Assembly: GCA_026874595.1 (NCBI GenBank)
Contig: CM049316.1
Location: 78,713,676-78,777,675 of the forward strand
Length of the DNA: 64,000 nucleotides
Source: Sipunculus nudus
Lineage: Eukaryota; Annelida; Sipuncula; Golfingiida; Sipunculidae
Direction of reading: 5' to 3'
The position numbers and the translations under genes are program-made. Below, one piece after another: positions 50,347 through 60,277 of this stretch (position 1 is the stretch's first letter; each line of letters opens with the position of its first letter). The notes under the pieces were generated by a model. That model saw only the letters and a program-made list of their open reading frames with translations. It searched no databases and was not told the DNA's origin.

Positions 50347-52931
50347 TCAGGATAAGAAAAATTTTATTGTGCCTCGGATAAGTTTCCGGCATGTCGGGCA
50401 ATTCCTAATGTCTGATGCACAACCCATACATGATACAATATGTCCGCATGGCAAGAAAATGATTTGACGAATTTGGTCCAAACAGATTACACACATAGTC
50501 TTGTCTTGTAACAACTGCTTTTCTTGTATCAGGGCATCCACATCTGAAATTAACAACACACGAACTGATTGTAATGCAAAGCGATGTATACCTTAAATAA
50601 CCGTTATGTAATCATAGAAATCAGCATACGACTGTAATCTACAACGTTATATTACGGACACCGATCTATATTTGTTACATATACATACTTCAGCAAATAC
50701 AATGCTTTGTTCACTGTCATTCAAATAAGGACGTAATTGCCATTGTGTGTGTGTGTGTAATGAAATGACCGTATCGTTGAATTGACCAAATGATTACTTT
50801 GTTTGTTTGTAGGTCCAGCTGTTTGCGGACCGTTCCCGTCACCGTCACTCCCGTTTGACTGCTGCATTTCGCCAACGAGCGGTTTCTCTTCCGCTTCACG
50901 TGCGGCTGGAGTGCTGGCAGCAGATGTTTCATATGAATCCATCACAGCAGCTAGTAAACATTCAGCGGATTCAAACGCCTGCCCTGTCGTACGTAGCTTG
51001 TTTTCTATGACGGACGCCACTCTGTCACGGGGAATCCCCGTTTTGAGGACTAACTGGACTCTGTCCGTGCTCATTTGTGCCGCCAGGTGTCGGGGGTCGT
51101 ACTCTGATGTCGGCCATTTGAAACAGCACACAATATATGATAATATATGTGAATGAGTCCGAACGACGTGTTGAATATCAATACGTTTCTGAGAATATTT
51201 ATAATGTGGACAATGAAGCTACACCTCACAAATTATTACCAGTATGAATATGCATGATATCAACACAGAATATCAATGGCTCCGATCTCACTTGCCAAAC
51301 AACGTATCTCAACAGTATAACGGCTTGGGTATTATGGCTCTGATCAGAAAGAGTCCTAAAATCTAGCCGAGACGTATTAATGACTATATGAAACATTTGA
51401 TATGTATGTGAAAGTGAAACGGAAAATAAGTTTTTCATCACATGACTGGACAGCTCTTGCATAAAAATATCAGTCATTGTGTGAATATACTGACATGACA
51501 TAAGTCCTGAACAGAAATATAACGTAATGTTACATATTTGGCATATATTATATATATGTTCTGACCTTAGAAACTCAAGTACAACATTAACAGCAAAACC
51601 ACATACCTGATCGTTCGGGCGTTTCGCTCCTGCTTTCTAAGTAACGTTTGGTCCTAACTTTGGCGTTGGTACCCTGTAACAGATTCATAATATGTTTGTG
51701 TACACACGTCATCACGAATATTTCCTTATATAGTGATACAAAGTGGTTTCGTATGTTCATATCTTAAACAAAACGCATTACTGAATATATTGTATTGACT
51801 GTCGTTAAAGGATAATGCGTGTCTGATGCTTTTTCTGTGTGATCATGTAAAATGTGTGTGATAAGTAAAGAAAAATCACCAATGTCTCGCTTTTAACCAT
51901 AGTTGCATTTCTGTTTGCCTCGTGAATGAATTCAGGTCCTTTGGACTGCATAACAAAACCACATTTTGGGAACCAACGTGCATGCTCAGCCCATGGTTCA
52001 TCTCCCGGTTCCCAGGCACGAAGCCCTCCATCACAGTAAAAACACCGGCAACAATCATGTTCACCTGCAACACAAAATACGTATCATCTGTTATGAACAT
52101 AAATGCGTATCACATTAATTAATACATACCACTGTAATCAGTGACCGAAGTATTATCTTCTGTTGCAAAAAAAAAAGAATCAATATGCTTCTCATAATTA
52201 TTCATCTGAAATTGTTTCTTGGTCATGTGCCAAAACAATATACAGTTATCGTCTCACAGCCTACAAATGCAGGATAGAACCGTTTCCAATGACTGATGCG
52301 ATATCTACAGACATATTACATTTTATACGAGATGATATACTCCGTTGGTCGGACTTACAAGAACGAACTAAAACAATCAAACACGTTTATTTAGGTGAAA
52401 GAAATGGTGTCGTTTTTCTAACTACAAATGTAGCGAGCATGTATTACCTGTGTAGTAAAACCCGGCTTCGGCCAGTGATTCGGGAGTCTGTTCTTTACCC
52501 ACTGGCCATTCACGGAACGTCGCTAGTCTGTTTTGCTCTGTAGCCAGTCTTGGCCTTCGAGGTCTCTTTGTAATTATGCCCAACCGTTCCTTCAGGATAT
52601 CCTTGTAGAAAGACGTTCCTCCAGTTTTGTTTGCAAGGATCGGGCTATTGTCGTCAGGAAGTGGTACGTTATTCGTTGGTTCCCCGCGAACAAACGCACA
52701 CCGGTCTCCGTAATACCGGAAATGTTCCTCGTCTGGATCATCCCCTGTCTCCCAACCCATCATAGCACCTTGACAGAAGGCACATTTTACTTTATCACGT
52801 GGTCCGACAAAGTATAATCCCGCCGCCGACATCAGCCTCGGCTCGATCAAGTCCCTTTTCGGCCATTGACGGTAGCTATCCAGTCTGTTTTTTTCAATCC
52901 ACATCGCCGAAGCCCCTAGCCGTTCGCCCAT
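50347..52931 (-). CDS. Spliced IAP: BIR-BIR-UBA-RING
   Basis: Five exons on the minus strand: 52931-52448, 52064-51880, 51673-51607, 51103-50798 and 50543-50347; 1,239 nt, 412 codons. Every intron is GT-AG (GTAATA, GTGATT, GTATGT, GTAATC donors; TTGCAG, TTACAG, ATCAG, TTTCAG acceptors) and all phases agree, which supports the model. Exon 1 has a full BIR (C-x2-C-x16-H-x6-C within KCAFC to GDRC). A second BIR is split between exons 1 and 2 ([15 protein letters not shown]). Exon 4 has a UBA-like segment ([20 protein letters not shown]). Exon 5 has an IAP-type RING (MCVICLD, LPCGH, CPTC) and the usual short hydrophobic end. Such proteins inhibit caspases and ubiquitinate death and immune-signalling partners. 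Neighbours are intronless, so this looks like a gene taken in as DNA. Confidence 0.9.
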
Positions 52932-53001
52932 TTTGTCTATGAGCGTTTTCAGATGACTTTCACTATATGCATTTTGGCCATACGAAATAGCTCTTTCTGG
53001 G

Positions 53002-53009
53002 TTTTTATA
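53002..53009 (-). promoter_or_regulatory. TATA box of the IAP gene
   Basis: TATAAAAA on the minus strand, 71 bases before the start codon. Confidence 0.5.
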
Positions 53010-53417
53010 TTATGCAACGTCACTCTCGCAGTACCCGCGTCCCTGCACTATCTGTTTCAACCGATGCCGATGTGTATATAACTGTATCTGAAGTGGAGTA
53101 TTAGTTCGGTCACATGACTACGGGTACAACGTATTAACTCGGAGTACCACGTAGTCGTATGTTTACAGCAGCTCTTTGCAGATCAAACAGAGCAGACAGT
53201 AATGCATGTCGGACTATATATATATATAGGCCGCGTGCTGTTCCGCATAGGATCCTATTACAAATACACTGTGAAACTGATACCACAATGTATTATATTG
53301 GACGAAAGCTGACACACGTTATCTTGCGATACTACATCATATTCAAGATTCCGATGTCCCAGCACCTGTACCGACCAATCAGCAGGCAGTGAGTCATACC
53401 TGTCCTATCACAATGTG

Positions 53418-53425
53418 TATATAAT
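53418..53425 (+). promoter_or_regulatory. TATA box of the CARD protein gene
   Basis: TATATAAT, 97 bases before ATG 53522; divergent from the IAP promoter 400 bases away. Confidence 0.55.
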
Positions 53426-53521
53426 ATTTGGCGTGTGCTTACCCTCATTGAGTCACAACCGCACTCCCACAACGTGGCACCTCACGACTGACTGGTGTCT
53501 ACCGCTGATTGCAAGGACAGG

Positions 53522-54319
53522 ATGTCTGCGTCTTGGGCAGAAGTGTTCAGACGATGCCGCCCAGAGTTGTTGGCTAACCTGACGGTGGACGAGATGTTAT
53601 GTGCTATCCTGAAGAGCAGAAACGTGTTGTCACAGTACCACGCTTACGCACGTAACACCACCCCTTTTGCAAAAGCAACATCCTTGATCGACCATATATC
53701 AAAGAACGACAGTCATGTGAAACATTTCATCACTGCTCTTAAGGAAACAGGGCAGCCGCACGTGGCTCTCTTGTTGGAAAAGCAAAAGCGGAAATGCGAG
53801 GAAGAGGCGAAGCAGAGATGTAAAGAACAGACAAGACAGTGGTGGGAGGAACTGGTACCACCAAATGGCGCACAAGCCCACCGACAGGCCGACCCATGCG
53901 GTGGTCCCGATTGGACAGGCCTGTTTGCGTTCTTGTCTTGCTCAGATCAACACGACAACGCTCCGTTCGATCAAAACAAAGACAGGAAGTTCAAAGAAAA
54001 GATTGTGCCGCTGTTTCGAATCTTGGAACAGATACTGAACTCAATGAACGACAAGTTGCTCTTCATGATGACGTGTGTGTCAGCAAAAATCGTCAAGATG
54101 GCAGAATGGCACCAGATATGGGAGCAGACAGACAATGACACAGCCAACAGTTTGCTACAAGCTTTGGAGGGAGAAACATACGTGCAATGGAACTACTTCA
54201 GCCTGATATGCCGTACAGCAGACTTGAAGGCCGCCGCATACATCATCGACGACGCCTTGACGACAGCTGGAGTTACATCGCTCTACTCCATCATGGTTTC
54301 GGGATCCCCGTGCGGGTAG
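53522..54319 (+). CDS. CARD protein, possibly with a second CARD
   Basis: 265 residues from ATG 53522 (an in-frame GTG nine codons earlier is ignored). Residues about 8-85 are a good CARD: LLANLTVDEMLCAILKSR, TPFAKATSLIDHI, then FITALKETGQPHVALLLEKQ, which is close to the ALxETGQxHLAxLL ending typical of the family. A charged helix follows. Residues about 165-255 (EWHQIWEQTDNDTANSLLQA) look like a second, weaker death-fold domain. Likely to bind host CARD adaptors or caspases. It is the only rightward gene in this part of the cluster. Confidence 0.85.
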   Translation: MSASWAEVFRRCRPELLANLTVDEMLCAILKSRNVLSQYHAYARNTTPFAKATSLIDHISKNDSHVKHFITALKETGQPHVALLLEKQKRKCEEEAKQRCKEQTRQWWEELVPPNGAQAHRQADPCGGPDWTGLFAFLSCSDQHDNAPFDQNKDRKFKEKIVPLFRILEQILNSMNDKLLFMMTCVSAKIVKMAEWHQIWEQTDNDTANSLLQALEGETYVQWNYFSLICRTADLKAAAYIIDDALTTAGVTSLYSIMVSGSPCG

Positions 54320-54834
54320 AAAACAAGGGAAGTCGCAAGGACCTTCACTGTGTATATACCGTTTTGTAGCACTGTATCATTGAACTTATATCTGCTTTAT
54401 CACTAGTATCCGACTCTAGTCAGACTAAAGGATTTTCGTTTTTGGTATACTGTAATGACGCCGGACTCTGGTTTATGTTTTTTCCAGTTATCGGTATGAC
54501 ATATGTAGGCGTCAAGGTTCGTGTGGTCACACATACGACGACCGCGTACGGACTATCAAGATCTGCATGCTTATTTTTTTTTTTATTTGGTTGTATTGTG
54601 GATATGACTGGAATGTATAAATATCACATGTAACTCAAATGATCTGATTTCTTGTTTTGTTTTATCATACCAGACCTTCCATAAAAACACTCACACATTT
54701 AATACACAAAGATGCACAAGACGCAATACTCTCCTCAACGTAACATTTTAATACATCGGCCAATACAGTACATACGACATACGCTAGTTACAAACGGCAA
54801 ACATACATTCTTCAAAAGAAAGGTATCTGATTAA
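54320..54834. other. Intergenic stretch
   Basis: T-rich, no gene; probably the 3' ends of two convergent genes. Confidence 0.5.
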
Positions 54835-56085
54835 CTAATAAAAACGTATGCAAAGGCTACCATCATCGCTGGATGAAGAAGAGGATGTGCGTGTACCGCC
54901 GATGTCCAAAGAAGAGTCAGAAGACCTTCGATCCGTGTAATAAGTAGCAGGTGGGTCTCTCCTGAATACTTCATTGTCGTCAATGGAACTGGCCAGAGAC
55001 GAATAAGGACACGAGACGTCGTCATCCTCGCTGGTCAGAACAGAGTCTGGAGACCGTGGTTCAGTGTCAGGAGAGGCAGGGGGGTCTGTGTATCTGATTA
55101 CTTCGCTAGTCAAAGCATCCATATCATTGGCGAAATCCTGACCGGTGTAAGGAGACCGTGGTTCCGTGTCAGGAGAGGCAGGGGGCTCTGTGTACCTGAT
55201 AACTCCATCACTCATAGCATTCCTAACATTGGCGAAATCATGACCGGTGTCGTCATTATCGCTGGCCTGGGACATGTAACGAGACGATATGTTATCATCG
55301 TCGCTGGCCAGAAAGGAGTAAGGAGACCGCGGTTCCGCGTCTGGAGAGGCAGGGGGGTCTGTGTACCTGATAACTCCATCACTCATAGCATTCCTCACAT
55401 TGGCGAAATCATAAACATCGCCGTCATCGCCACTGGCCATCTCAACACTATCATTCTCATTGACGCCCATAGCACCCTGTGTGTCGCTGTCATATGCACC
55501 TTCACCATACATGACGAAATTGGTTCCCCTCATCATTCGCGCGCACTTAAGATTAAGTGCAACGTCGGGTATATATCGCACAAGCCTTTTCCATTCCGAC
55601 TTGTTCAAAGTCACACATACTTTTTGAGTGACGACACCGTTTTCGGTGTCAACGTACTTGAATGTTACCTCGTAGTTATCAGAGCCATGTGGACATTGCT
55701 TGGCGTACATGGTCAACCGTTTTCCGCGATACTCTTCCAGGATCAGTTTCACCTGATTATGAACCGCTATTGCTCGTGTAAACTCGGCTGCGCGACCTGA
55801 TAACTGCTTCCACGCGATATAACTGAAGTAGATCACACGGCGCTCAAACCCAGGTGCAAGGCCTTTCACAAGGAAGATACCCTGCTGATCAATATACAAC
55901 CCCGCACGGTCATCACACTCACGAACGCCTTCGTCCGAAATGGTTTGCCAGAGAGGTACCGTCCACATGTCATGGCCAGTAGAACCAGCTGTCAGGTTGA
56001 TCGGTATCCGAACTGAATACACGTTCATATAGGTGTCACCTGAACCATCGGTGGTCCGTTCACTTTCACTGTCCCGGTCATCCAT
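54835..56085 (-). CDS. Protein with three 33-residue C-terminal repeats, unknown
   Basis: 416 residues from ATG 56085. Residues 1-190 form a globular beta-rich part with no motif I know. The C-terminal half is acidic and Ser-rich with three copies of a block containing DFANVRNAMSDGVIRYT and PPASP-x-EPRSPY (the third diverged at its start). The Ser/Pro-Tyr blocks could be phosphorylated docking motifs; YT/DPPASP repetition suggests a multivalent partner-binding tail. Lies between CARD genes, so a role in the same pathway is possible but unproven. Confidence 0.8.
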   Translation of the reverse strand: MDDRDSESERTTDGSGDTYMNVYSVRIPINLTAGSTGHDMWTVPLWQTISDEGVRECDDRAGLYIDQQGIFLVKGLAPGFERRVIYFSYIAWKQLSGRAAEFTRAIAVHNQVKLILEEYRGKRLTMYAKQCPHGSDNYEVTFKYVDTENGVVTQKVCVTLNKSEWKRLVRYIPDVALNLKCARMMRGTNFVMYGEGAYDSDTQGAMGVNENDSVEMASGDDGDVYDFANVRNAMSDGVIRYTDPPASPDAEPRSPYSFLASDDDNISSRYMSQASDNDDTGHDFANVRNAMSDGVIRYTEPPASPDTEPRSPYTGQDFANDMDALTSEVIRYTDPPASPDTEPRSPDSVLTSEDDDVSCPYSSLASSIDDNEVFRRDPPATYYTDRRSSDSSLDIGGTRTSSSSSSDDGSLCIRFY

Positions 56086-56554
56086 CACGGGCCCTTCTAA
56101 TGAATGTTGTTACATGAAATCGGGTCGGACAATGCGATACTGGCTGTACGTATGGCTACAGGTCCGTTGTACGATGTGTTACTCGGTGTACACACACACG
56201 CACAAATGAGTATATCGGAAATATATCCCCATACAAATACTGTTTACAGCTCCATTGGGTACCAGTGACATACAGACACTGAACACACACACACATTCGA
56301 ACACACACATACGACACAAGACGAAATGTAATGAAGACAGACAAATAAAATCAGGTTTGTTACCATTATACATAAGGTTTATTGTCATAAGCCGTACATG
56401 TCTATTAAGCAGTTATGTGTGTATATATATATATATATATATGAATCATACATACATGTTTTTACAAATGAAAAAGTGTACAGGTCTAATCATATTACTA
56501 GTTGCTAAAACACCAACGTCATCAAAGTTCTCAATCAGAATGCATCTGTATCGT
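56086..56554. other. Intergenic stretch with TA microsatellite
   Basis: (AT)n run at about 56421-56442. No gene. Confidence 0.5.
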
Positions 56555-57208
56555 TTACATATAGCAATCTATGACATCCTCTAGGGGGCAACGGCACCTG
56601 ACACATGTTTTATCGTCCTTCGCTATAATATGCCACGCGCATTGGAAACAGCAGACGAAGTGACCGCACGGAACAAACACCGTCTTCCTTTTATTCTCCA
56701 TGCACACTATACAACAACTGAGCTCTGACCCGGATTCGTCACGAACGTCCTGTCCCCGTTTTATATTGAGCATGTCCCGTGTGATCTGCCACCGTTCGAC
56801 ACGAGATATGTTCTGCGCTTGGGAGAGATGACCCTTCAGCCGGTGCACGGTATCGTTGATACGCGAAGCTGCCTCATGATTCAGAGAGGAGAGAAGAACC
56901 GTGCGCGCCTCGCACTGACCATGAGAGCCAAGCAAGTTGATAAACGCGAGGAGATGCCGTAGACCCCGCCTTTTGAGGACGGACAGCAATTCATCGTTCT
57001 TCTGTGAATTGGTCGGCCTTGCCTGTATGCTTTCGACATGCTCTTGAAGCAAAATGTTGTTTTGCAGCAGGGCGACCATAAGCTTCTCGTTTGGGTCCAG
57101 CGTGTTCTGTAAATGGATTGCAGCAGAATTGATCACGTCTGCGACAGGAACCGACGGATGGTTTGACATGTAAGCACTTACATCCAATTGACGTTCCTTG
57201 TCAGTCAT
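56555..57208 (-). CDS. CARD-RING protein
   Basis: 217 residues from ATG 57208 (nine codons inside a GTG frame). Residues about 10-105: a short N-terminal signature (VSAYMSNHPSVPVADVI) then a CARD-like helical domain (LMVALLQNNILLQEHVESIQ, LLSVLKRRGLRHLLAFINLL). Residues about 165-212: IAP-type RING, C-x2-C-x11-C-x-H-x3-C-x2-C-x11-C-x2-C (CIVCMENK, VPCGHFVCC, CVRC). This is the arrangement at the C-terminus of cellular cIAPs, without BIRs. Likely an E3 ligase recruited to CARD complexes. Confidence 0.9.
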   Translation of the reverse strand: MTDKERQLDVSAYMSNHPSVPVADVINSAAIHLQNTLDPNEKLMVALLQNNILLQEHVESIQARPTNSQKNDELLSVLKRRGLRHLLAFINLLGSHGQCEARTVLLSSLNHEAASRINDTVHRLKGHLSQAQNISRVERWQITRDMLNIKRGQDVRDESGSELSCCIVCMENKRKTVFVPCGHFVCCFQCAWHIIAKDDKTCVRCRCPLEDVIDCYM

Positions 57209-57291
57209 GTTTGTGTTGCAGGCGATCCGGAACACGGTTAGCTCACATCAAATGCGTCGGGTGAAATAAGCCAGGAGACGCGCACAGGCGC

Positions 57292-57299
57292 CTCTTATA
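57292..57299 (-). promoter_or_regulatory. TATA box of the CARD-RING gene
   Basis: TATAAGAG on the minus strand, 84 bases before the ATG. Confidence 0.5.
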
Positions 57300-57544
57300 C
57301 GTGCAAGTGAACGGAAGGTAGGTACAATCCTTTTTGATTTTTTTTTTGGTGCTGCATGCGTAGTCCTAGGTAACGTTTTGTGTTATGGCGTATCACGTGA
57401 TTCACGCAGGTTTGTGTTATAATACTGAGTCACTGTACACACAATAAATATACGTGTTTTCCTTGCGCATGATATCGATGGTCGTTATCATGTATAGGCA
57501 GATGTAGACACAATCCTAAGCCTTTCTTGACCCGTCTATTTGCA

Positions 57545-57955
57545 CTAACGATAGCTGCAATATGTACGTGTGCAAAGAGCTCCACTTGACGACATTCTTG
57601 CTGCAATTTCACGCGTACATGCTTCAAAATTAAGAGCGCGCACTAGCGTGGAGTGCGCCACCTCATTATCAAATATTTGCAACAAGTTGATAAATGTTAC
57701 CAGTCTCTGAACGTCCCAATGCTCGAGTATACACAGCAGCTCCCCGCTCCTCTCGATAGACGTCTTCTTCGCTTTGATACGATCCGCTTGAACAGAGTCG
57801 ATTAGGCCTCTGTTGACCATGACGTCATACAGCAACACGTCGACATCAAGAGAGGTAACCAACTGAGGACGTATGTCACCGATAATGCTTCCGCCCGTGA
57901 TCGGGGGTTGTATAGACAAGTAATATTCCATTGGCTCTACATCTCCGCTGTACAT
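57545..57955 (-). CDS. CARD-only protein A
   Basis: 136 residues from ATG 57955. An ATG 41 codons upstream is in frame but lies before the TATA box shared with the next two copies, so the short start is preferred. N-terminal signature EYYLSIQPPITGGSII, then a CARD-like domain (LLYDVMVNRGLIDSVQADRI, ELLCILEHWDVQRLVTFINL) over residues 25-108, then a short variable tail. No RING. First of three tandem copies with about 519-540-bp period; could act as a dominant decoy for CARD pairing. Confidence 0.85.
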   Translation of the reverse strand: MYSGDVEPMEYYLSIQPPITGGSIIGDIRPQLVTSLDVDVLLYDVMVNRGLIDSVQADRIKAKKTSIERSGELLCILEHWDVQRLVTFINLLQIFDNEVAHSTLVRALNFEACTREIAARMSSSGALCTRTYCSYR

Positions 57956-58026
57956 GATGTATCCGTAAGGAGTTCTGTTCAGTACGGTGGTTGGCAATGA
58001 AATGATGCATTTATACAGCAACTGTC

Positions 58027-58034
58027 TATTTATA
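58027..58034 (-). promoter_or_regulatory. TATA box of CARD protein A
   Basis: TATAAATA, with a second TATAAATG about 20 bases on. The whole 100-bp leader is repeated before copies B and C. Confidence 0.65.
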
Positions 58035-58087
58035 TGTGTGCCCCTCCCCATATCCACACATCCACATCCTTGACCCATCTGTTTGCA

Positions 58088-58474
58088 CTAACGATGGCAG
58101 CATAATGGACATGTGCAAAAGGCTCTTTTGCGCCTATCTGCTTCCAAATTAAGAGCGTACACTAGTCTGGAGTGCGCCACCTTATTATCAAATATTTTCA
58201 ACAAACTGATAAATTTTACCAGTCTCTTCACGTCCCAATGCTCGAGTACACACAGCAGCTCCCCGTTCCTCTCGATAGACGTCTCCTTCGCTTTGATACG
58301 ATCCGCTTGAACAGAGTTGATTAGGCCTCTGTTGCCCATGACGTCATACAGCAACACGTCGACATAAAGAGAGGTAACCAACTGAGGACGTATGTCACCG
58401 ATAATGCTTCCGCCCGTGATCGGGGGTTGTATAGACAAGTAATATTCCATTGGCTTTAAATGTCCGCTGTACAT
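58088..58474 (-). CDS. CARD-only protein B
   Basis: 128 residues, nearly identical to A over the signature and CARD (EYYLSIQPPITGGSII, LLYDVMGNRGLINSVQADRI). Tail differs, ending CTCPLCCHR. Recent duplicate of A. Confidence 0.85.
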   Translation of the reverse strand: MYSGHLKPMEYYLSIQPPITGGSIIGDIRPQLVTSLYVDVLLYDVMGNRGLINSVQADRIKAKETSIERNGELLCVLEHWDVKRLVKFISLLKIFDNKVAHSRLVYALNLEADRRKRAFCTCPLCCHR

Positions 58475-58546
58475 GATGTATCCGTAAACGAGTCCTGTTC
58501 AGTACGGTGGTTGGCAACGAAATGATGCATTTATACAGCAACTGTC

Positions 58547-58554
58547 TATTTATA
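58547..58554 (-). promoter_or_regulatory. TATA box of CARD protein B
   Basis: TATAAATA in the same duplicated leader as A and C. Confidence 0.65.
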
Positions 58555-58645
58555 TGTGTGCCCCTCCCCATATCCAGATCCTTGACCCGTCTGTTTGCAC
58601 TAACTATGGCTGCAATATTGTACGAGTGCCAAGGACTCCATTTTA

Positions 58646-59014
58646 CTAGTTCTTTGATGCAAGGTTGCGCGTACATGCTTCACAGTTAAGAGCGGCCAGT
58701 AGTAGGAAGTGCGCCACCCTATTACCAAACATGTTCAACAAGCTGATTAATATTACCAGTTTCTCAACGTCCCAATGCTCGAGTATACACAGCAGCTCCT
58801 CGTTCCTCTCGACAGACGTCTCCTTCGCTTTGAGACGACCCGCTTGGTCAGAGTCGATAAGGCTTATGTAGAGCATGGCGTCAACCAACACCACGTGGAC
58901 ATCAAGAGTGGCAACCAACCGATCACGTAGTGTACCGATAATGCTTTCGCCCGTGATCGGAGGTTGTATTGACAAGTAATATTCAGGTGGCTGCATCACA
59001 TCTTGGAAGTACAT
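58646..59014 (-). CDS. CARD-only protein C
   Basis: 122 residues. Same layout (EYYLSIQPPITGESIIG; VLVDAMLYISLIDSDQAGRL), more diverged than A and B are from each other. Confidence 0.85.
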   Translation of the reverse strand: MYFQDVMQPPEYYLSIQPPITGESIIGTLRDRLVATLDVHVVLVDAMLYISLIDSDQAGRLKAKETSVERNEELLCILEHWDVEKLVILISLLNMFGNRVAHFLLLAALNCEACTRNLASKN

Positions 59015-59086
59015 GATGTATCCGTAAACGAGTCCTGTTCAGTACGGTGGTTGGCAACGAAATGATTCATTTATACAGCAACCGCT

Positions 59087-59094
59087 TATTTATA
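59087..59094 (-). promoter_or_regulatory. TATA box of CARD protein C
   Basis: TATAAATA in the third copy of the leader; a C13 run (59108-59120) lies just upstream. Confidence 0.6.
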
Positions 59095-59203
59095 TGTGTG
59101 CCCATAGCCCCCCCCCCCCCTCCGCATCCTACACTAAAAAAGCATAAAAAACGTTTTGACAATCCATACTGCAAGATACGATGACATGCGCCAACTGGCA
59201 TTC

Positions 59204-59650
59204 TTATCCTTTTTTCGAACCGCCCGTTTGCACAGACGACGGCTGTAAAATGGTATGTGTACCGATGACGCCAGTCGGGGAGAAGCTACATCCGTCAGCA
59301 AAGCGCTTCCATGCTGCTCGATTCAGACATTTCACGAGCACGACGTGCGGCCCGGACCGGTTGCAGGTTTTGAGCAACTCGATAAACGTGACAACTTGTT
59401 CAAGCCCCAACTCCATGATGATAAACAGCAGCATCTTGTTCTGATCGATGACGGTATCTTCCCCGGTGATACGTGCGGCTTCGTCCTGACTTATAAGACC
59501 TTTCTGGAGCAGAGTGTCAATCAGCCAAGGATCGACGTCCAGGCTGGTCACCAACGTGCGCCACTGTGGCCGGAGGATGCTCGCGCTCGAAATCTCAGGT
59601 CTGACAGACAAGTAAAAATTCAATGGCTGCAACGTATCGACCCGGCCCAT
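59204..59650 (-). CDS. CARD-only protein D
   Basis: 148 residues from ATG 59650; the longer frame (54 more codons) is rejected because homologues begin at this Met. Signature LNFYLSVRPEISSASIL, CARD over about 25-108 (PWLIDTLLQKGLISQDEAAR, MLLFIIMELGLEQVVTFIEL), then a 40-residue tail with Cys and Ser. It resembles the CARD of cellular cIAP proteins more than A to C do. Confidence 0.8.
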   Translation of the reverse strand: MGRVDTLQPLNFYLSVRPEISSASILRPQWRTLVTSLDVDPWLIDTLLQKGLISQDEAARITGEDTVIDQNKMLLFIIMELGLEQVVTFIELLKTCNRSGPHVVLVKCLNRAAWKRFADGCSFSPTGVIGTHTILQPSSVQTGGSKKG

Positions 59651-60277
59651 GGTGTATCGGTTAAACACTCCCGTGCAGTACGGCGGTCGGCGATGAAATG
59701 ATGGATGGATACAGTGACCGGTACTTTTGTAACCACGCCACAAGCAATGACATATAAAAGGACATATAAAATAAAACAGAACGGGATTCGACACACACGT
59801 TTGAAGTACCAAATCATTACCCCCATGGAGTTACGCCACATGATAGTCGGGAGGTCGGAGGCTGATTGCATCACACAGAACAGAACATCATACAGAACGC
59901 AGTACGAATATACAAACATCACAACGACACACTGACACACACGCACCTAACCGGGAGAGCGTTCAGAACAGGTTCCCCACATCCGTCATACAGTACACGT
60001 TGTACAGAAGTCCACGTTTAAATATATACACTACATTTTATTCATTTGTTATTCATTTATACAATAACAAAGGTGCGATTACGAAACACAAATGCGCAAA
60101 GTAAGATATATACACAAGTTTGAATCATCAATAAAGAACGTGTCAACGTATGTATGTTATAGAGAGTATCAATACAAAAACAGTTCACTTATCGTATATA
60201 CAGGCACTTACGCGTTTCACTGTGTGAGCTGGGGCAGGGGAAGCAAAAAGAGTTCCTTATGGTACGTCCTGTTAGGT
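59651..60277. other. Intergenic stretch
   Basis: AT-rich; a TTTATT (AATAAA on the minus strand) near 60039 could end the next gene's transcript. No gene. Confidence 0.5.

Noticed and set aside
52163-52543. 126-codon plus frame
   Set aside because: Overlaps the end of the well-supported first IAP exon on the other strand.
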